A DNA stretch of 42,488 nt from positions 1 to 42,488 of the forward strand of contig JAHXHS010000043.1 in NCBI GenBank assembly GCA_025656455.1. Direction: 5' to 3'. The translations under genes were made by a program, and so were the position numbers. The notes under the pieces are model-generated. The model made no database searches and was not told the origin of the DNA. It saw only the letters and a list, made by a program, of their open reading frames with translations. Source of the DNA: Candidatus Thiodiazotropha sp. (ex Epidulcina cf. delphinae) (GTDB lineage Bacteria > Pseudomonadota > Gammaproteobacteria > Chromatiales > Chromatiaceae). How positions within the stretch are numbered: the stretch's first letter is position 1; each line of letters begins with the position of its first letter. Positions 33,728 through 40,723 of this stretch are shown piece after piece.

Positions 33728-33968
33728 TAGCCGTAAGCTCCCGTCTATATTGCGTTCATTTGCGGACGATATTGCATGGGAACCGGCTGTGTTTTATCTT
33801 CCTCATCCGCCTGATTAGAGAAAAATTATAAAAAAATCAATGCGTTATATTTTTTTATATTCAAAGCATTCAACAATGCTGCCTATAGTGTTCATTATCG
33901 CAGGCCGGAAATTGAATGCTACTTATAAAGTGTAGACTTAAAGTCATCAATACGAATAATTGCTAGGT

Positions 33969-34199
33969 ATGGCGATCGATCATGAAAAGGCTCAACAGCG
34001 ACTCGGCGCGGTGATTCGAAGTCAGCGCAAGGCGCTCGGGTATTCTCAAGAGGCATTCGCTTCTCATTGTGGGGTGCATCGAACCTACATGGGCGCTGTG
34101 GAGCGTGGGCAAAGGAATATTTCACTCATGAACATCATTCGGATTGCGAATGCGCTAGTCATGAAACCTTCAGAGCTTCTTGCCTTGGCCAAGCTATGA
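33969..34199 (+). CDS. XRE-family helix-turn-helix regulator
   Basis: 76 residues from the ATG at 33969; a TTG at 33960 would add three residues, and neither has a clear ribosome-binding site. It is a single Cro/C1-type HTH domain: LGAVIRSQRKALGYSQEAFA (helices 1-2), HCGVHRTYMGAVERGQRNIS (recognition helix) and the terminal IIRIANALVMKPSELLAL. This compact type is common as the controller of restriction-modification, toxin-antitoxin or defence loci, where it represses its own operon. It is the first gene after the tandem repeats, in a clearly AT-richer region. No R-M genes are seen; it may control the genes that follow on the same strand (inference). Confidence 0.88.
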   Translation: MAIDHEKAQQRLGAVIRSQRKALGYSQEAFASHCGVHRTYMGAVERGQRNISLMNIIRIANALVMKPSELLALAKL

Positions 34200-34300
34200 A
34201 GCACTAAGGCTGTAAAGAAGTTCCACACGGATGGCTCCCAGTGTCGCCACTCTTGAGCTTATCGTCATGCAAAGGGAAAAAGGAGTAGGATGTAAACATA

Positions 34301-35029
34301 TTGATTGCAGAAGACAGCCCGGTTATTCAAGTGATTCACCGAGAGTTGATGCGTTGCTGGGGTTATGATTTCGATATCGCGTCAAATGGCATTGAAGCCG
34401 TGAGTCTCGCGCAGAAGAATAACGGCAAATATGATTTTTGCTTGATGGATATTCAAATGCCGGAAATGAATGGCATTGAGGCGGCAAGGATCATCAGAAA
34501 AACGGTTGAATATTTCCCGATCATGGCGCTTACGTCAAATGATGATTGTGAAACTGACTGCTATGAAGCGGGGATGGATGGTTTTGCACAGAAACCATGC
34601 TTCCATGAAGATTTGTTGGAAAAAATCAAAAAACTGTCAGTCAAAATATATAAACTCATAACCAAGCGAAATGGTTTGGATATCATAGAGGTGATGCCGG
34701 TGGATAGACAGCATGCTGAAGAGTTGAGGGAGCTTGCGACCAAGAATCTATGCAAAATGATTCTGTTCGAAAGCCCAAGTCGCGTATTAATCGTGCATAA
34801 AAATATCATGAATAAAATATCTCATGATTTTAATGTCAAGGGTCAATTACTCACCACATTCATTAACCGGGATGAAGATAAACCAGCGCTATGCCATCTA
34901 TTCAAAGAGAGCAATAATCTATTGCCTCAAACGCTGATTACAGAGGATGAATACGCCAGTATGCTCGCTAATGAAGATCAGGAATTAGATAATTATCCGG
35001 AGCTATCGTTTAAGGCAGAGGATGTGTAG
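34301..35029 (+). CDS. Receiver-domain protein with an unrecognised C-terminal half
   Basis: 242 residues from TTG 34301. Residues 1-115 are a CheY-like receiver: acidic pair in IAEDSPV, phospho-acceptor Asp in FCLMDIQMPEMNG, Thr in IMALTSND and Lys in FAQKPC. The remaining 120 residues show no DNA-binding or enzymatic motif I recognise; they are mixed alpha/beta and end acidic. The usual N-terminal residues (V-N-I-L) are encoded upstream, but the frame closes at a TAG at 34286. The ATG at 34290, 4 nt after AGGAG, is out of frame by one base, so either the TTG is the start or a one-base change has occurred. No histidine kinase is nearby. Confidence 0.8.
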   Translation: MIAEDSPVIQVIHRELMRCWGYDFDIASNGIEAVSLAQKNNGKYDFCLMDIQMPEMNGIEAARIIRKTVEYFPIMALTSNDDCETDCYEAGMDGFAQKPCFHEDLLEKIKKLSVKIYKLITKRNGLDIIEVMPVDRQHAEELRELATKNLCKMILFESPSRVLIVHKNIMNKISHDFNVKGQLLTTFINRDEDKPALCHLFKESNNLLPQTLITEDEYASMLANEDQELDNYPELSFKAEDV

Positions 35030-35090
35030 TTAAGTGATGTAAATGGTTGCATAACTATGTAGTGTTTAAAGGATTTAGCAGAAAGAGAAA

Positions 35091-35540
35091 ATGGCATACA
35101 TCAAAGAACTGAAATTAACGTATGAGCGTAAACGGGTCGAAGATGACCTGTTGAACACGCCCGTGGAGTCAGCTAGCCATGTCTATGATTTGTTTATGGA
35201 TATGCAAAATGATGCAAGAGAGAAAATAGTTTGTCTTCATTTGAATCCGCGCCTGGAGATACTGTCGTTTGAGGTGATCGCAATGGGCACAGATCATTAT
35301 GTGATCAGCGACCCGATAGAAGTATTTCGAAGTGCAATTATCGTAAGGGCTTCAAAAATAGTTGTTGTCCACAATCATCCTCTTGGTTCTTCAAGACCAT
35401 CGCAGACTGATATAGAAGGGGCAAATAGGATAAGAGAGCTTGGTGAGCTTCATCGAATAAGGCTTATAGATTTTATTGTGATTGGAGATGATGGCTATTT
35501 CAGTCTTGATGAAAACGGTTTGCTTAGTGAGGGTACATAA
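35091..35540 (+). CDS. RadC-like JAB-domain protein
   Basis: 149 residues. It contains the MPN+/JAB metal motif of the RadC family: FEVIAMGTDHYVISDP followed by VVVHNHPLGSSRPSQTD, with the His-x-His pair and Asp that bind zinc. The helix-hairpin-helix N-terminus of chromosomal RadC is missing, as in the shorter accessory copies on islands and plasmids (YeeS/YkfG type). The molecular activity of RadC proteins is unsettled; the fold predicts a metal-dependent peptidase or isopeptidase. It is preceded by GAAAGAG 5 nt before the ATG. Its presence supports the view that this is a mobile accessory region. Confidence 0.88.
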   Translation: MAYIKELKLTYERKRVEDDLLNTPVESASHVYDLFMDMQNDAREKIVCLHLNPRLEILSFEVIAMGTDHYVISDPIEVFRSAIIVRASKIVVVHNHPLGSSRPSQTDIEGANRIRELGELHRIRLIDFIVIGDDGYFSLDENGLLSEGT

Positions 35541-35632
35541 TTCGTCGCTCCAGCCAACGTCGGTGCTACCGCGCCTTCTTGGCTGAGCTAGGTCATTATG
35601 GCAGGTAATTAATAAAACAAGGGTAAATTATT

Positions 35633-36580
35633 TTGAAAAGGAAATTTAATTTTGACCTTTACAGATTAAATATCGTCGATATTGAGGATTTATTTGCTGG
35701 ATCAGATGTTCTTCGTATACGTGGAAATGAGGATTTATTTGCAATATTAGAAAAGGCTTGTGTTCCTGAGTTCGATGAAGAACAAGAAACACGAAATGCA
35801 AGGTATAAATGGAGTCTTCGGTATTTTGAGAACTACTCAGATATCTTGCCTGGAAGAAATATTCTATCTGTAGTGTTAGCCAGATCTATACTTGAAAAAG
35901 ATGGTCTAATTGTTACAGATGATGGAATATCCTCAGGATCTTCTATGTCCAACCCTCCTTTGGCATCAACAATGATATTGTTTTTCGATATGCAACGCCA
36001 TCTCGTGGCCGTAGAGCATTCTGGAGAGTTATCTCAAGTTGCGTGGAAAGACTTTATAGAAAGAATATTGGCTAATGTTGCACTATCCTTGGATAAAGCA
36101 TCAAAAATCAACCTCGAGCCAGTTCCAGAAAAACACAAAATAATTTCTTTATTCAGAAGCTTCGACCGACTTACTCGTATTAAAGCAACATTGAGGATGC
36201 CAAACCCTGAATTATCTCGTTATACACAACATCTTTTTGATGATCTTAAACAAAGTGATATCAGGGAGTATAGTCAGGACATGAAAAACCCAAACGGACT
36301 TTCCAAAAGTGAAAGTGCAAGACCATTTGCAACCGCAGCGCTTGCTCAGCAAGGGTACAAGGATGGTGATGTTCAAATGGAGGGGTTTAGAAATGATGGT
36401 TTTGAGAAGGTTATTTCTAGTTCGACGGCAACTAGAGGATCAATTGACAGTCTGAAAGATTTTGTACGTGGCCTAAAGGCAAATGCAAAAGCCAAAGAAA
36501 CACATACTGTACTCTCTGAAATAGCTAAAGAAATAGATAAAATTCATCCCATTGAATTAAATGCTAGTGATGAAGCTTAA
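35633..36580 (+). CDS. Soluble protein, DUF4747-like; partner of a membrane protein
   Basis: 315 residues, TTG start at 35633. No signal peptide or membrane segment. The start MKRKFNFDLYRLNIVD, the middle DGISSGSSMSNPPLASTMIL with FFDMQRHLVAVEHSGELSQ, LFRSFDRLTRIKATLRMPNP and the later GYKDGDVQMEGF recall DUF4747 proteins as I remember them; this needs a profile search. Its stop overlaps the next gene by up to 20 nt, so the two are co-translated. A cytoplasmic protein of about 300 residues coupled to a four-helix membrane protein is the layout of phage-exclusion pairs RexAB and Kiwa. Family uncertain; a defence role is inference. Confidence 0.6.
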   Translation: MKRKFNFDLYRLNIVDIEDLFAGSDVLRIRGNEDLFAILEKACVPEFDEEQETRNARYKWSLRYFENYSDILPGRNILSVVLARSILEKDGLIVTDDGISSGSSMSNPPLASTMILFFDMQRHLVAVEHSGELSQVAWKDFIERILANVALSLDKASKINLEPVPEKHKIISLFRSFDRLTRIKATLRMPNPELSRYTQHLFDDLKQSDIREYSQDMKNPNGLSKSESARPFATAALAQQGYKDGDVQMEGFRNDGFEKVISSSTATRGSIDSLKDFVRGLKANAKAKETHTVLSEIAKEIDKIHPIELNASDEA

Positions 36581-37034
36581 ACTAACTATTTTATGGGCAT
36601 ATCTATCTGAGATTGCTTTAAGTGCTTTAATGGTTGGCACTCTTTTTATTTTTTATGATGTAAATTTAATAGCAGAGTTTATTCACTCGTCAGCTTCTGA
36701 TTTTGCCTCATATTTCTCAGTAATTATGTTAGCTGGATCAATTGGATTTTTCTGGACATTCTATTCAAGGTCGGATACGGCTTTTTCGCAGTGGCTTTAT
36801 GAGAAAAAGGCATATAACGTGTACTTGTCAGCGTACATAGCGGCAATCACAATCTACACTGTATTGTCTATATTGCTACTCCTGACAAACAAGATAGATA
36901 ATTTGTATTTGTCCATCATAACCTTATGGTGTTTAATTCTTGGTATCTTAAATGCATATACATTTATTAAAAATATTGTTGATCAGTTGAGGTTAAATAT
37001 GGAATTTAATCATAGGCATGGAAAAAAGCCATAA
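36561..37034 (+). CDS. Four-helix integral membrane protein, coupled to the preceding gene
   Basis: 157 residues from ATG 36561, or 154 from ATG 36570 (MKLKLTILW, the more natural start). Four hydrophobic segments lie at about residues 10-32, 46-66, 86-109 and 114-137, with a short basic C-terminus (NHRHGKKP). There is no signal peptide, and no transporter or enzyme motif. It overlaps the end of the 315-residue gene. Size and topology resemble RexB (4 helices, 144 residues) and KwaA, which act as membrane effectors triggered by a soluble sensor. That analogy is by architecture only. A REP-rich gene-free region follows. Confidence 0.65.
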   Translation: MLVMKLKLTILWAYLSEIALSALMVGTLFIFYDVNLIAEFIHSSASDFASYFSVIMLAGSIGFFWTFYSRSDTAFSQWLYEKKAYNVYLSAYIAAITIYTVLSILLLLTNKIDNLYLSIITLWCLILGILNAYTFIKNIVDQLRLNMEFNHRHGKKP

Positions 37035-37041
37035 TCGCAAT

Positions 37042-37132
37042 CGAATAACTAAGACATCCATCCAAATTGACGAACAGCAGGCCACCCTCATGTGGATCAC
37101 CTAACCGGTTACAAGAAGCGTGATTTTGAGTA
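37042..37132. repeat. Accessory-region repeat, copy 1 (short form)
   Basis: It begins CGAATAACTAAGACATCCAT and ends GTGATTTTGAGTA. It recurs almost identically at 37373 and, more diverged, at 39138; those two copies continue for another 110 bp. No coding sequence. Confidence 0.85.
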
Positions 37133-37139
37133 CAATTAC

Positions 37140-37184
37140 CTGGACACCCACCCAAAATAACTCGAAATTTGAATGGGTGTCCAG
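37140..37184. repeat. REP-type hairpin, copy 1
   Basis: CTGGACACCCA (37140-37150) pairs with TGGGTGTCCAG (37174-37184), with further AAATT-like pairing inside. The conserved block runs from CAATTACC (37133) to CTAAAC (37190). Copies are at 38026 and 42100. Given the REP-transposase fragments nearby, these are likely REP sequences mobilised by such an enzyme. Confidence 0.85.
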
Positions 37185-37196
37185 CTAAACTCGATC

Positions 37197-37251
37197 CGTG
37201 TACAATCGATGGATGTCCTGATTTATTCTTAAGGAAGATTTTAGTGACAAA
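37197..37251. repeat. ATGGATGTCCTGATTTATTC repeat, copy 1
   Basis: This 55-bp block recurs at 37721-37772 with one substitution. ATCGATGGATGTCC mirrors the GACATCCAT of the neighbouring repeat, so together they may form the two ends of one unit. Confidence 0.75.
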
Positions 37252-37303
37252 ATGAGGAAAGGGGTCAAGTTGCTTGTTTATGGATACTGTCTATACTTGA
37301 CGT

Positions 37304-37435
37304 ATGCCAAGACCTCAAAGAATAGAATATGAAAATGTCTTCTATCGAATAACTAAGACATCCACCCAAATTCGAATAACTAAGACATCCATCCAAATTG
37401 ACGAACAACAGGCCATCCTCATGTGGATCACCTAA
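37304..37435 (+). pseudogene. N-terminal fragment of a REP-associated tyrosine transposase
   Basis: The ATG at 37304 opens MPRPQRIEYENVFYR, the unmistakable first 15 residues of RAYT/IS200-like (Y1 transposase) proteins, usually MPRPxRIEYPGAxYHVxxRG. After codon 15 the frame enters two copies of the CGAATAACTAAGACATCC repeat and stops at 37435, so everything with catalytic function (HUH and Tyr) is gone. The upstream region GGGGTCAAGTTGCTTG is also typical of these genes. The repeat junction at 37346 looks like the breakpoint. It is a relic of the enzyme that probably spread the REP sequences here. Confidence 0.75.
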
Positions 37436-37574
37436 CCGGTTACAAGAAGCGTGATTTTGAGTAGGCGTGAAGAAAATATGAGCGGAAATGCGGTTTTTTT
37501 TCGAGGAATCAGTAATTGCGGGCACGCGCATCGCTCAGCCTGCGCTGATCAACACGCTCTGGTTCTTTTAATAC
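37373..37574. repeat. Accessory-region repeat, copy 2 (long form)
   Basis: About 200 bp, over 90% identical to 39138-39338; the first 90 bp also match 37042-37132. It includes a run of eight T after ATGCGG and ends TTCTTTTAATAC, where the two long copies part. A partial copy of its first 27 bp sits immediately upstream (37346-37372). Confidence 0.85.
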
Positions 37575-37850
37575 GTTATTGGCTTATGTGAGCAATTGCC
37601 GACAAGCGGCAAGATTGGGCGTTCGCCGATAGCCCAATGCCTGACAAGCCGCCTTGAGCGTATAGGCCGCAGATAAACTGGGACACCCATCGTTTGGCAA
37701 CACCAAAACGGAGTGATCCGTGTACAATCGATGGATGTCCTGATTTATTCTTAAGGAAAATTTTAGTGACAATGTATCCAGTATTCTTACGCTGACCGAG
37801 AATTTTGGATACTTAATAATGGTCGGCACAAACTAAAGGGAGGTAAAATT
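37575..37850. other. Gene-free spacer with second ATGGATGTCC repeat
   Basis: It contains copy 2 of the 55-bp block at 37721-37772. Between 37600 and 37700 I see no gene or clear structure. AAAGGGAGG at 37836-37844 is the ribosome-binding site of the next gene. Confidence 0.5.
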
Positions 37851-38081
37851 ATGAGCTTTTGGGATGAAATGAAAAAAGCCGCAGAAGATGTACCAGGAGT
37901 AGGCACCGTTGTTAGTTCAGCAAGAATGCTTTTTGATGATGAAACAATACAAGAAGCCGTATATCACAAAATTGTACGGGTGATTAGGGCGGGCGGCGTT
38001 GCACTTACATTACTTACTAGTGGGGCAATTACCTGGACACCCACCCAAAATAACTCGAAATTTGAATGGGTGTCCAGCTAA
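37851..38081 (+). CDS. Small protein whose C-terminus is encoded by an inserted REP repeat
   Basis: 76 residues with an excellent AAAGGGAGG ribosome-binding site. Residues 1-58 (MSFWDEMKKAAEDVPGVGTV, a helical region, then IVRVIRAGGVALTLLTSGA) look like a real protein with an amphipathic start and a hydrophobic end. From codon 59 on, the frame (ITWTPTQNNSKF then EWVSS) lies entirely within the CAATTACCTGGACACCC repeat, which also supplies the stop. The gene is therefore truncated by repeat insertion. The family is unknown; it may still be translated. Confidence 0.6.
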   Translation: MSFWDEMKKAAEDVPGVGTVVSSARMLFDDETIQEAVYHKIVRVIRAGGVALTLLTSGAITWTPTQNNSKFEWVSS

Positions 38082-38083
38082 AC
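38026..38083. repeat. REP-type hairpin, copy 2
   Basis: The conserved block CAATTACC...CTAAAC is identical to copy 1 at 37133-37190. Hairpin arms are 38033-38043 and 38067-38077. It lies inside the 3' end of the 76-residue gene. Confidence 0.88.
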
Positions 38084-38105
38084 TTGCTAAACTCTAAACT
38101 GCTTT

Positions 38106-38204
38106 TATGTGGATGGGGAACTGGCGGTGATTCCTGGGTGCTGTGTTTGTCATCCTTTTCAGGCGCTACCTGGCGAGGATGCAATCGTGATTGAATGGGA
38201 ATAG
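38106..38204 (+). pseudogene. Displaced 3' end of a tilS gene
   Basis: 33 codons read YVDGELAVIPGCCVCHPFQA and then LPGEDAIVIEWE-stop, matching the end of TilS at 32311 with five amino-acid changes and about 85% nucleotide identity (roughly 15 differences in 98). The frame is uninterrupted and ends two codons earlier than in tilS. There is no upstream part of the gene. The simplest reading is that DNA carrying a new tilS 3' end integrated here and pushed the old end 5.8 kb away. Unequal recombination with a related tilS is an alternative. Confidence 0.85.
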
Positions 38205-38282
38205 GGTTGACCGCAAATCACCGTGAAAAATCGTGAAGTGGTGTAGTCTGCAATTATGTAACACATGGTTAGAAGTAAAAGA

Positions 38283-38999
38283 ATGAAGAAAGCAGTCATT
38301 ATTGGAGCATCAGCAGGAATAGGCAGGGAGTTAGCCTTAATACTATCTCAAGAAGGCTATGCCGTGTGTGCTACAGCTAGACGGCGCGATATTCTTGAGA
38401 AGTTACAAGTAAGGCTATCCTCTTCCTGTATGATTAGACAGATGGATATTTCTGATACTGAATCAGCAACAAAGATTCTTGAGAACATCATTTCAGAACT
38501 TGGCGGTATGGATCTGATCGTAATATCTGCTGGAACAGGGCATCTGAATCCTGATCTACAATGGTCCAAAGAGCAAGAAACAATAGATGTGAACGTTACC
38601 GGCTTTTCCGCGGTTGCGGGTTTAGCGTATCGCTATTTCATTAAACAGGGGGCAGGACACCTCGTCGGCATTTCCTCGCTTGCAGCCATAAGAGGTGGTG
38701 GCGAAGCCCCCGCATACAATGCTTCAAAAGCATTTGTGTCCAGCTACCTCCAAGGTCTACGACACAAAATAGTAAAATTAGATGTGCCAATCTACATTAC
38801 GGATATCCGACCTGGATTTGTAGACACTGCAATGGCCAAAGGAGAGGGACTGTTCTGGATGCAATCTCCACAGAAAGCAGCCAGGCAAATCTATAGGGCC
38901 ATCCAAAAGAGAATAAAAGTTGCGTATATCACGAAACGATGGACGGTAGTTGCATGGATATTGAAAGTGTTGCCGGATGCAATTTACCATAAAATGTAG
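38283..38999 (+). CDS. Short-chain dehydrogenase/reductase
   Basis: 238 residues from ATG 38283 (MKKAVIIGASAGIGRELALI); a start at 38265 would add six polar residues. It is a classical SDR: the nucleotide loop GASAGIG at 8-14, Arg residues after strand 2 (TARRRD, suggesting NADPH), SAGTG for the NAG motif, NVTG, and the catalytic Ser-Tyr-Lys seen in GISSLAAIRGGGEAPAYNAS followed by Lys. The C-terminus is long and hydrophobic (WTVVAWILKVLPDAIY), possibly membrane-associating. Substrate unknown. It starts 78 nt after the displaced tilS end, so it is probably the first native gene beyond the island. Confidence 0.9.
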   Translation: MKKAVIIGASAGIGRELALILSQEGYAVCATARRRDILEKLQVRLSSSCMIRQMDISDTESATKILENIISELGGMDLIVISAGTGHLNPDLQWSKEQETIDVNVTGFSAVAGLAYRYFIKQGAGHLVGISSLAAIRGGGEAPAYNASKAFVSSYLQGLRHKIVKLDVPIYITDIRPGFVDTAMAKGEGLFWMQSPQKAARQIYRAIQKRIKVAYITKRWTVVAWILKVLPDAIYHKM

Positions 39000-39137
39000 G
39001 TAACTATTCAGCACATTCTGCTCAGATTGACCCTGTTGGGCCAAATCACATTCCATAAACTCAGGGTTCTTACCTTGAAAAAGCAACAATAACTGACCAA
39101 TAACCGACCAGACCACTGAAGACCACAGACCACAACC

Positions 39138-39338
39138 AATAACTGAGACATCCACCCAAATTGACAAACGACAGACCATCCCCCATGTAGCTCTCCTAGC
39201 CGAGCACAAGAAGCGTGATTTTGAGTAGGCTTGAAGAAAATATGAGCGGAGATGCGGTTTTTTTTCGAGGAATCAGTAATTGCGGACACGCGCATCGCTC
39301 AGCCTGCGCTGATCAACATGCTCTGGTTCTTTTAATAC
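39138..39338. repeat. Accessory-region repeat, copy 3 (long form)
   Basis: A 201-bp direct copy of 37373-37574, more diverged in its first 80 bp. It ends at TTTTAATAC exactly where the nested palindrome begins. The preceding 39000-39137 contains only AC-rich, low-complexity sequence and no gene. Confidence 0.85.
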
Positions 39339-39587
39339 CTCAAGTTTCGGAGTTCAAATTTAACTCGTTCCCATGTTCTATGTGGGAACGCACAATGTGA
39401 ACAGGGCGTAGGGTGCGGCTCTGCCGCACCATGCTGGGTTGCGCTCCTGTTTGCTATGATGGATTTCTTCACTTCGCGGCCCCCTGACCCAATACCTTGG
39501 GTTCCAGGGCTTCAAGTTACGGTGCGGCAGGGCCGCACCCTACGAAACTCGTAGAACATGGGAACAAGATGAACTCCGAAACTTGAG
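39339..39587. repeat. 249-bp nested palindrome (three concentric inverted repeats)
   Basis: Three independent inverted repeats sit one inside the other: CTCAAGTTTCGGAGTTCA (39339-39356 / 39570-39587), GTTCCCATGTTCTA (39367-39380 / 39552-39565) and CGTAGGGTGCGGC (39407-39419 / 39532-39544). The GGTGCGGC...GCCGCACC units also form small hairpins on each side. No target duplication is evident. From 39588 to 39769 I see no gene. Confidence 0.8.
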
Positions 39588-39769
39588 ATGATAATATGGC
39601 AATAGTTTGAGTGGGTGTCTCCGTTATTTGGGTCGATAATTTTCAGTGTTTGCTTGATCGCACTATCGGTGAACTCCAGCCGCAGATGCGCTTCAGGCAC
39701 TTGAGCCTGCAACTAACGGGTTGAATAACGGATGAAACATCCGGGCTAATGGATTTATTCAGGTGAAAT

Positions 39770-40519
39770 CTAAAGCTCGACTGGCATACCTAAATCGAGA
39801 TTAAGCAGGCGAGCGACACTTCCGCGGTTGACAGCGAATTCCACCAACCCCATGGAGTTACGGTGCCAAAATGCCTGACCTGCAGGAACCTCAGAGAATG
39901 TCCGTGCATAATGTAAGGCTGTGCCATTGACAAAAAATACTTTGTCGTTCCTGATAGCTTCTGCGTTGATGCCAGTTATCGCATTGCCGTAGTTATCAAT
40001 ATAGATGATTCGGTTGTCATCGAGTGGTGAATCATATCCGACCATTTCCTGAAGCTTAAGGGGGCTTCCCTCAACTTCTTTACCGGTCGCCAACTTGGCG
40101 GCTACGGGGGCAAATAGATCCCGCCCGTGAAAAGTTTCGGAGAGTCGATGAGGACGCCACGCGATCGTCTCGATTTCGCAGTCGTCGGAACGGCGTACAA
40201 TAGGGATAAACAGGCCATTGTCGGGACCGATAAACAGGTTCCTTTCGTTCTTTATCATGATGGGACGTCTGTTTCCCCCTACACCTGGGTCCACTACAGC
40301 TAAAACCAGTGTGTGGGGTGGCAGATTATTGCATAGGCAGGACAATAAGAGCCCTGCGGATTGAGGGTCGAACATCGGCGCATCCGCCATCAGTGTTACC
40401 TGAGGTATCTTTGGTGCCTGTGTTGCAATTACAGCTGCCATTTGACCCTGGTAAGGACCGGTGGGACCAAAGTCGGTGAAAGTGGCAATCAGAGGGATTC
40501 GAGGATTATCTAAATACAT
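39770..40519 (-). CDS. S-adenosyl-L-methionine hydroxide adenosyltransferase (DUF62)
   Basis: 249 residues. The family hydrolyses SAM to adenosine and methionine and is related to fluorinase and chlorinase. Motifs in order are IATFTDFG at 10-17, VVDPGVGGNRRP with the conserved Asp and Arg, GPDNGLF, ETFHGRDLFAPVAAKL with the conserved His, YIDNYGNAITGI, and the C-terminal FWHRNSMGLVEFAVNRGS adenine-binding segment. The Asp-Arg-His set fits the hydrolase type rather than a halogenase. It stands alone on the minus strand beside a transposase relic. The physiological role of these enzymes is little known. Confidence 0.92.
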   Translation of the reverse strand: MYLDNPRIPLIATFTDFGPTGPYQGQMAAVIATQAPKIPQVTLMADAPMFDPQSAGLLLSCLCNNLPPHTLVLAVVDPGVGGNRRPIMIKNERNLFIGPDNGLFIPIVRRSDDCEIETIAWRPHRLSETFHGRDLFAPVAAKLATGKEVEGSPLKLQEMVGYDSPLDDNRIIYIDNYGNAITGINAEAIRNDKVFFVNGTALHYARTFSEVPAGQAFWHRNSMGLVEFAVNRGSVARLLNLDLGMPVEL

Positions 40520-40534
40520 CGCGTTGGAATATAC

Positions 40535-40723
40535 CTAATGGGTATTCCATGGACAGTGTTTAGGGTCGATCTGTAGCCGCTCAAGGACAGGAGGGTGATC
40601 TTTGGGGATATGACCGCGCTTGTTCTCTAAGATGGCCCGCCCGGTCCAATCGACGACCCGTTCAAGCCAGGCGGATGCCGTAAGCGCCTTTTTTATTACG
40701 TTATCCGAATCAACATCTTGCAC
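40535..40723 (-). pseudogene. C-terminal fragment of a REP-transposase-like protein
   Basis: 62 codons from a GTG at 40723 that follows GAGGGAG by a good distance; the open frame continues upstream without pattern. SAWLERVVDWTGRAILENKR and GHIPKDHPPVLERLQIDP match, from memory, the C-terminal tail found on RAYT/Y1-type transposases (xDWTGRxxRxDKRGxIP...PPILxRLxLxPxxW). The N-terminal catalytic domain is absent and the tail is cut short after DPKH. It could be a tiny expressed protein, given the ribosome-binding site, but I take it as a remnant. It ends 16 nt upstream of the SAM hydrolase start. Confidence 0.55.

Noticed and set aside
32323..33730. Several open frames of 60-115 codons on both strands (FSFGEKRKDTRPGGRK type)
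   Set aside because: They are repeated with the 544-bp array, overlap on both strands and come from low-complexity palindromic DNA; no ribosome-binding sites.
37265..37531. Minus-strand frame MRVPAITDSSKKNRISAHIF, also present at 39008-39295
   Set aside because: It is conserved only because it lies in the 200-bp direct repeat; frames diverge outside it and no start signal is seen.
39512..39712. 66-codon minus-strand frame with LRLEFTDSAIKQTLKIIDPN
   Set aside because: The first half looks faintly protein-like (a FlaG-like rhythm), but the second half is the nested palindrome, there is no ribosome-binding site and I cannot name a family.
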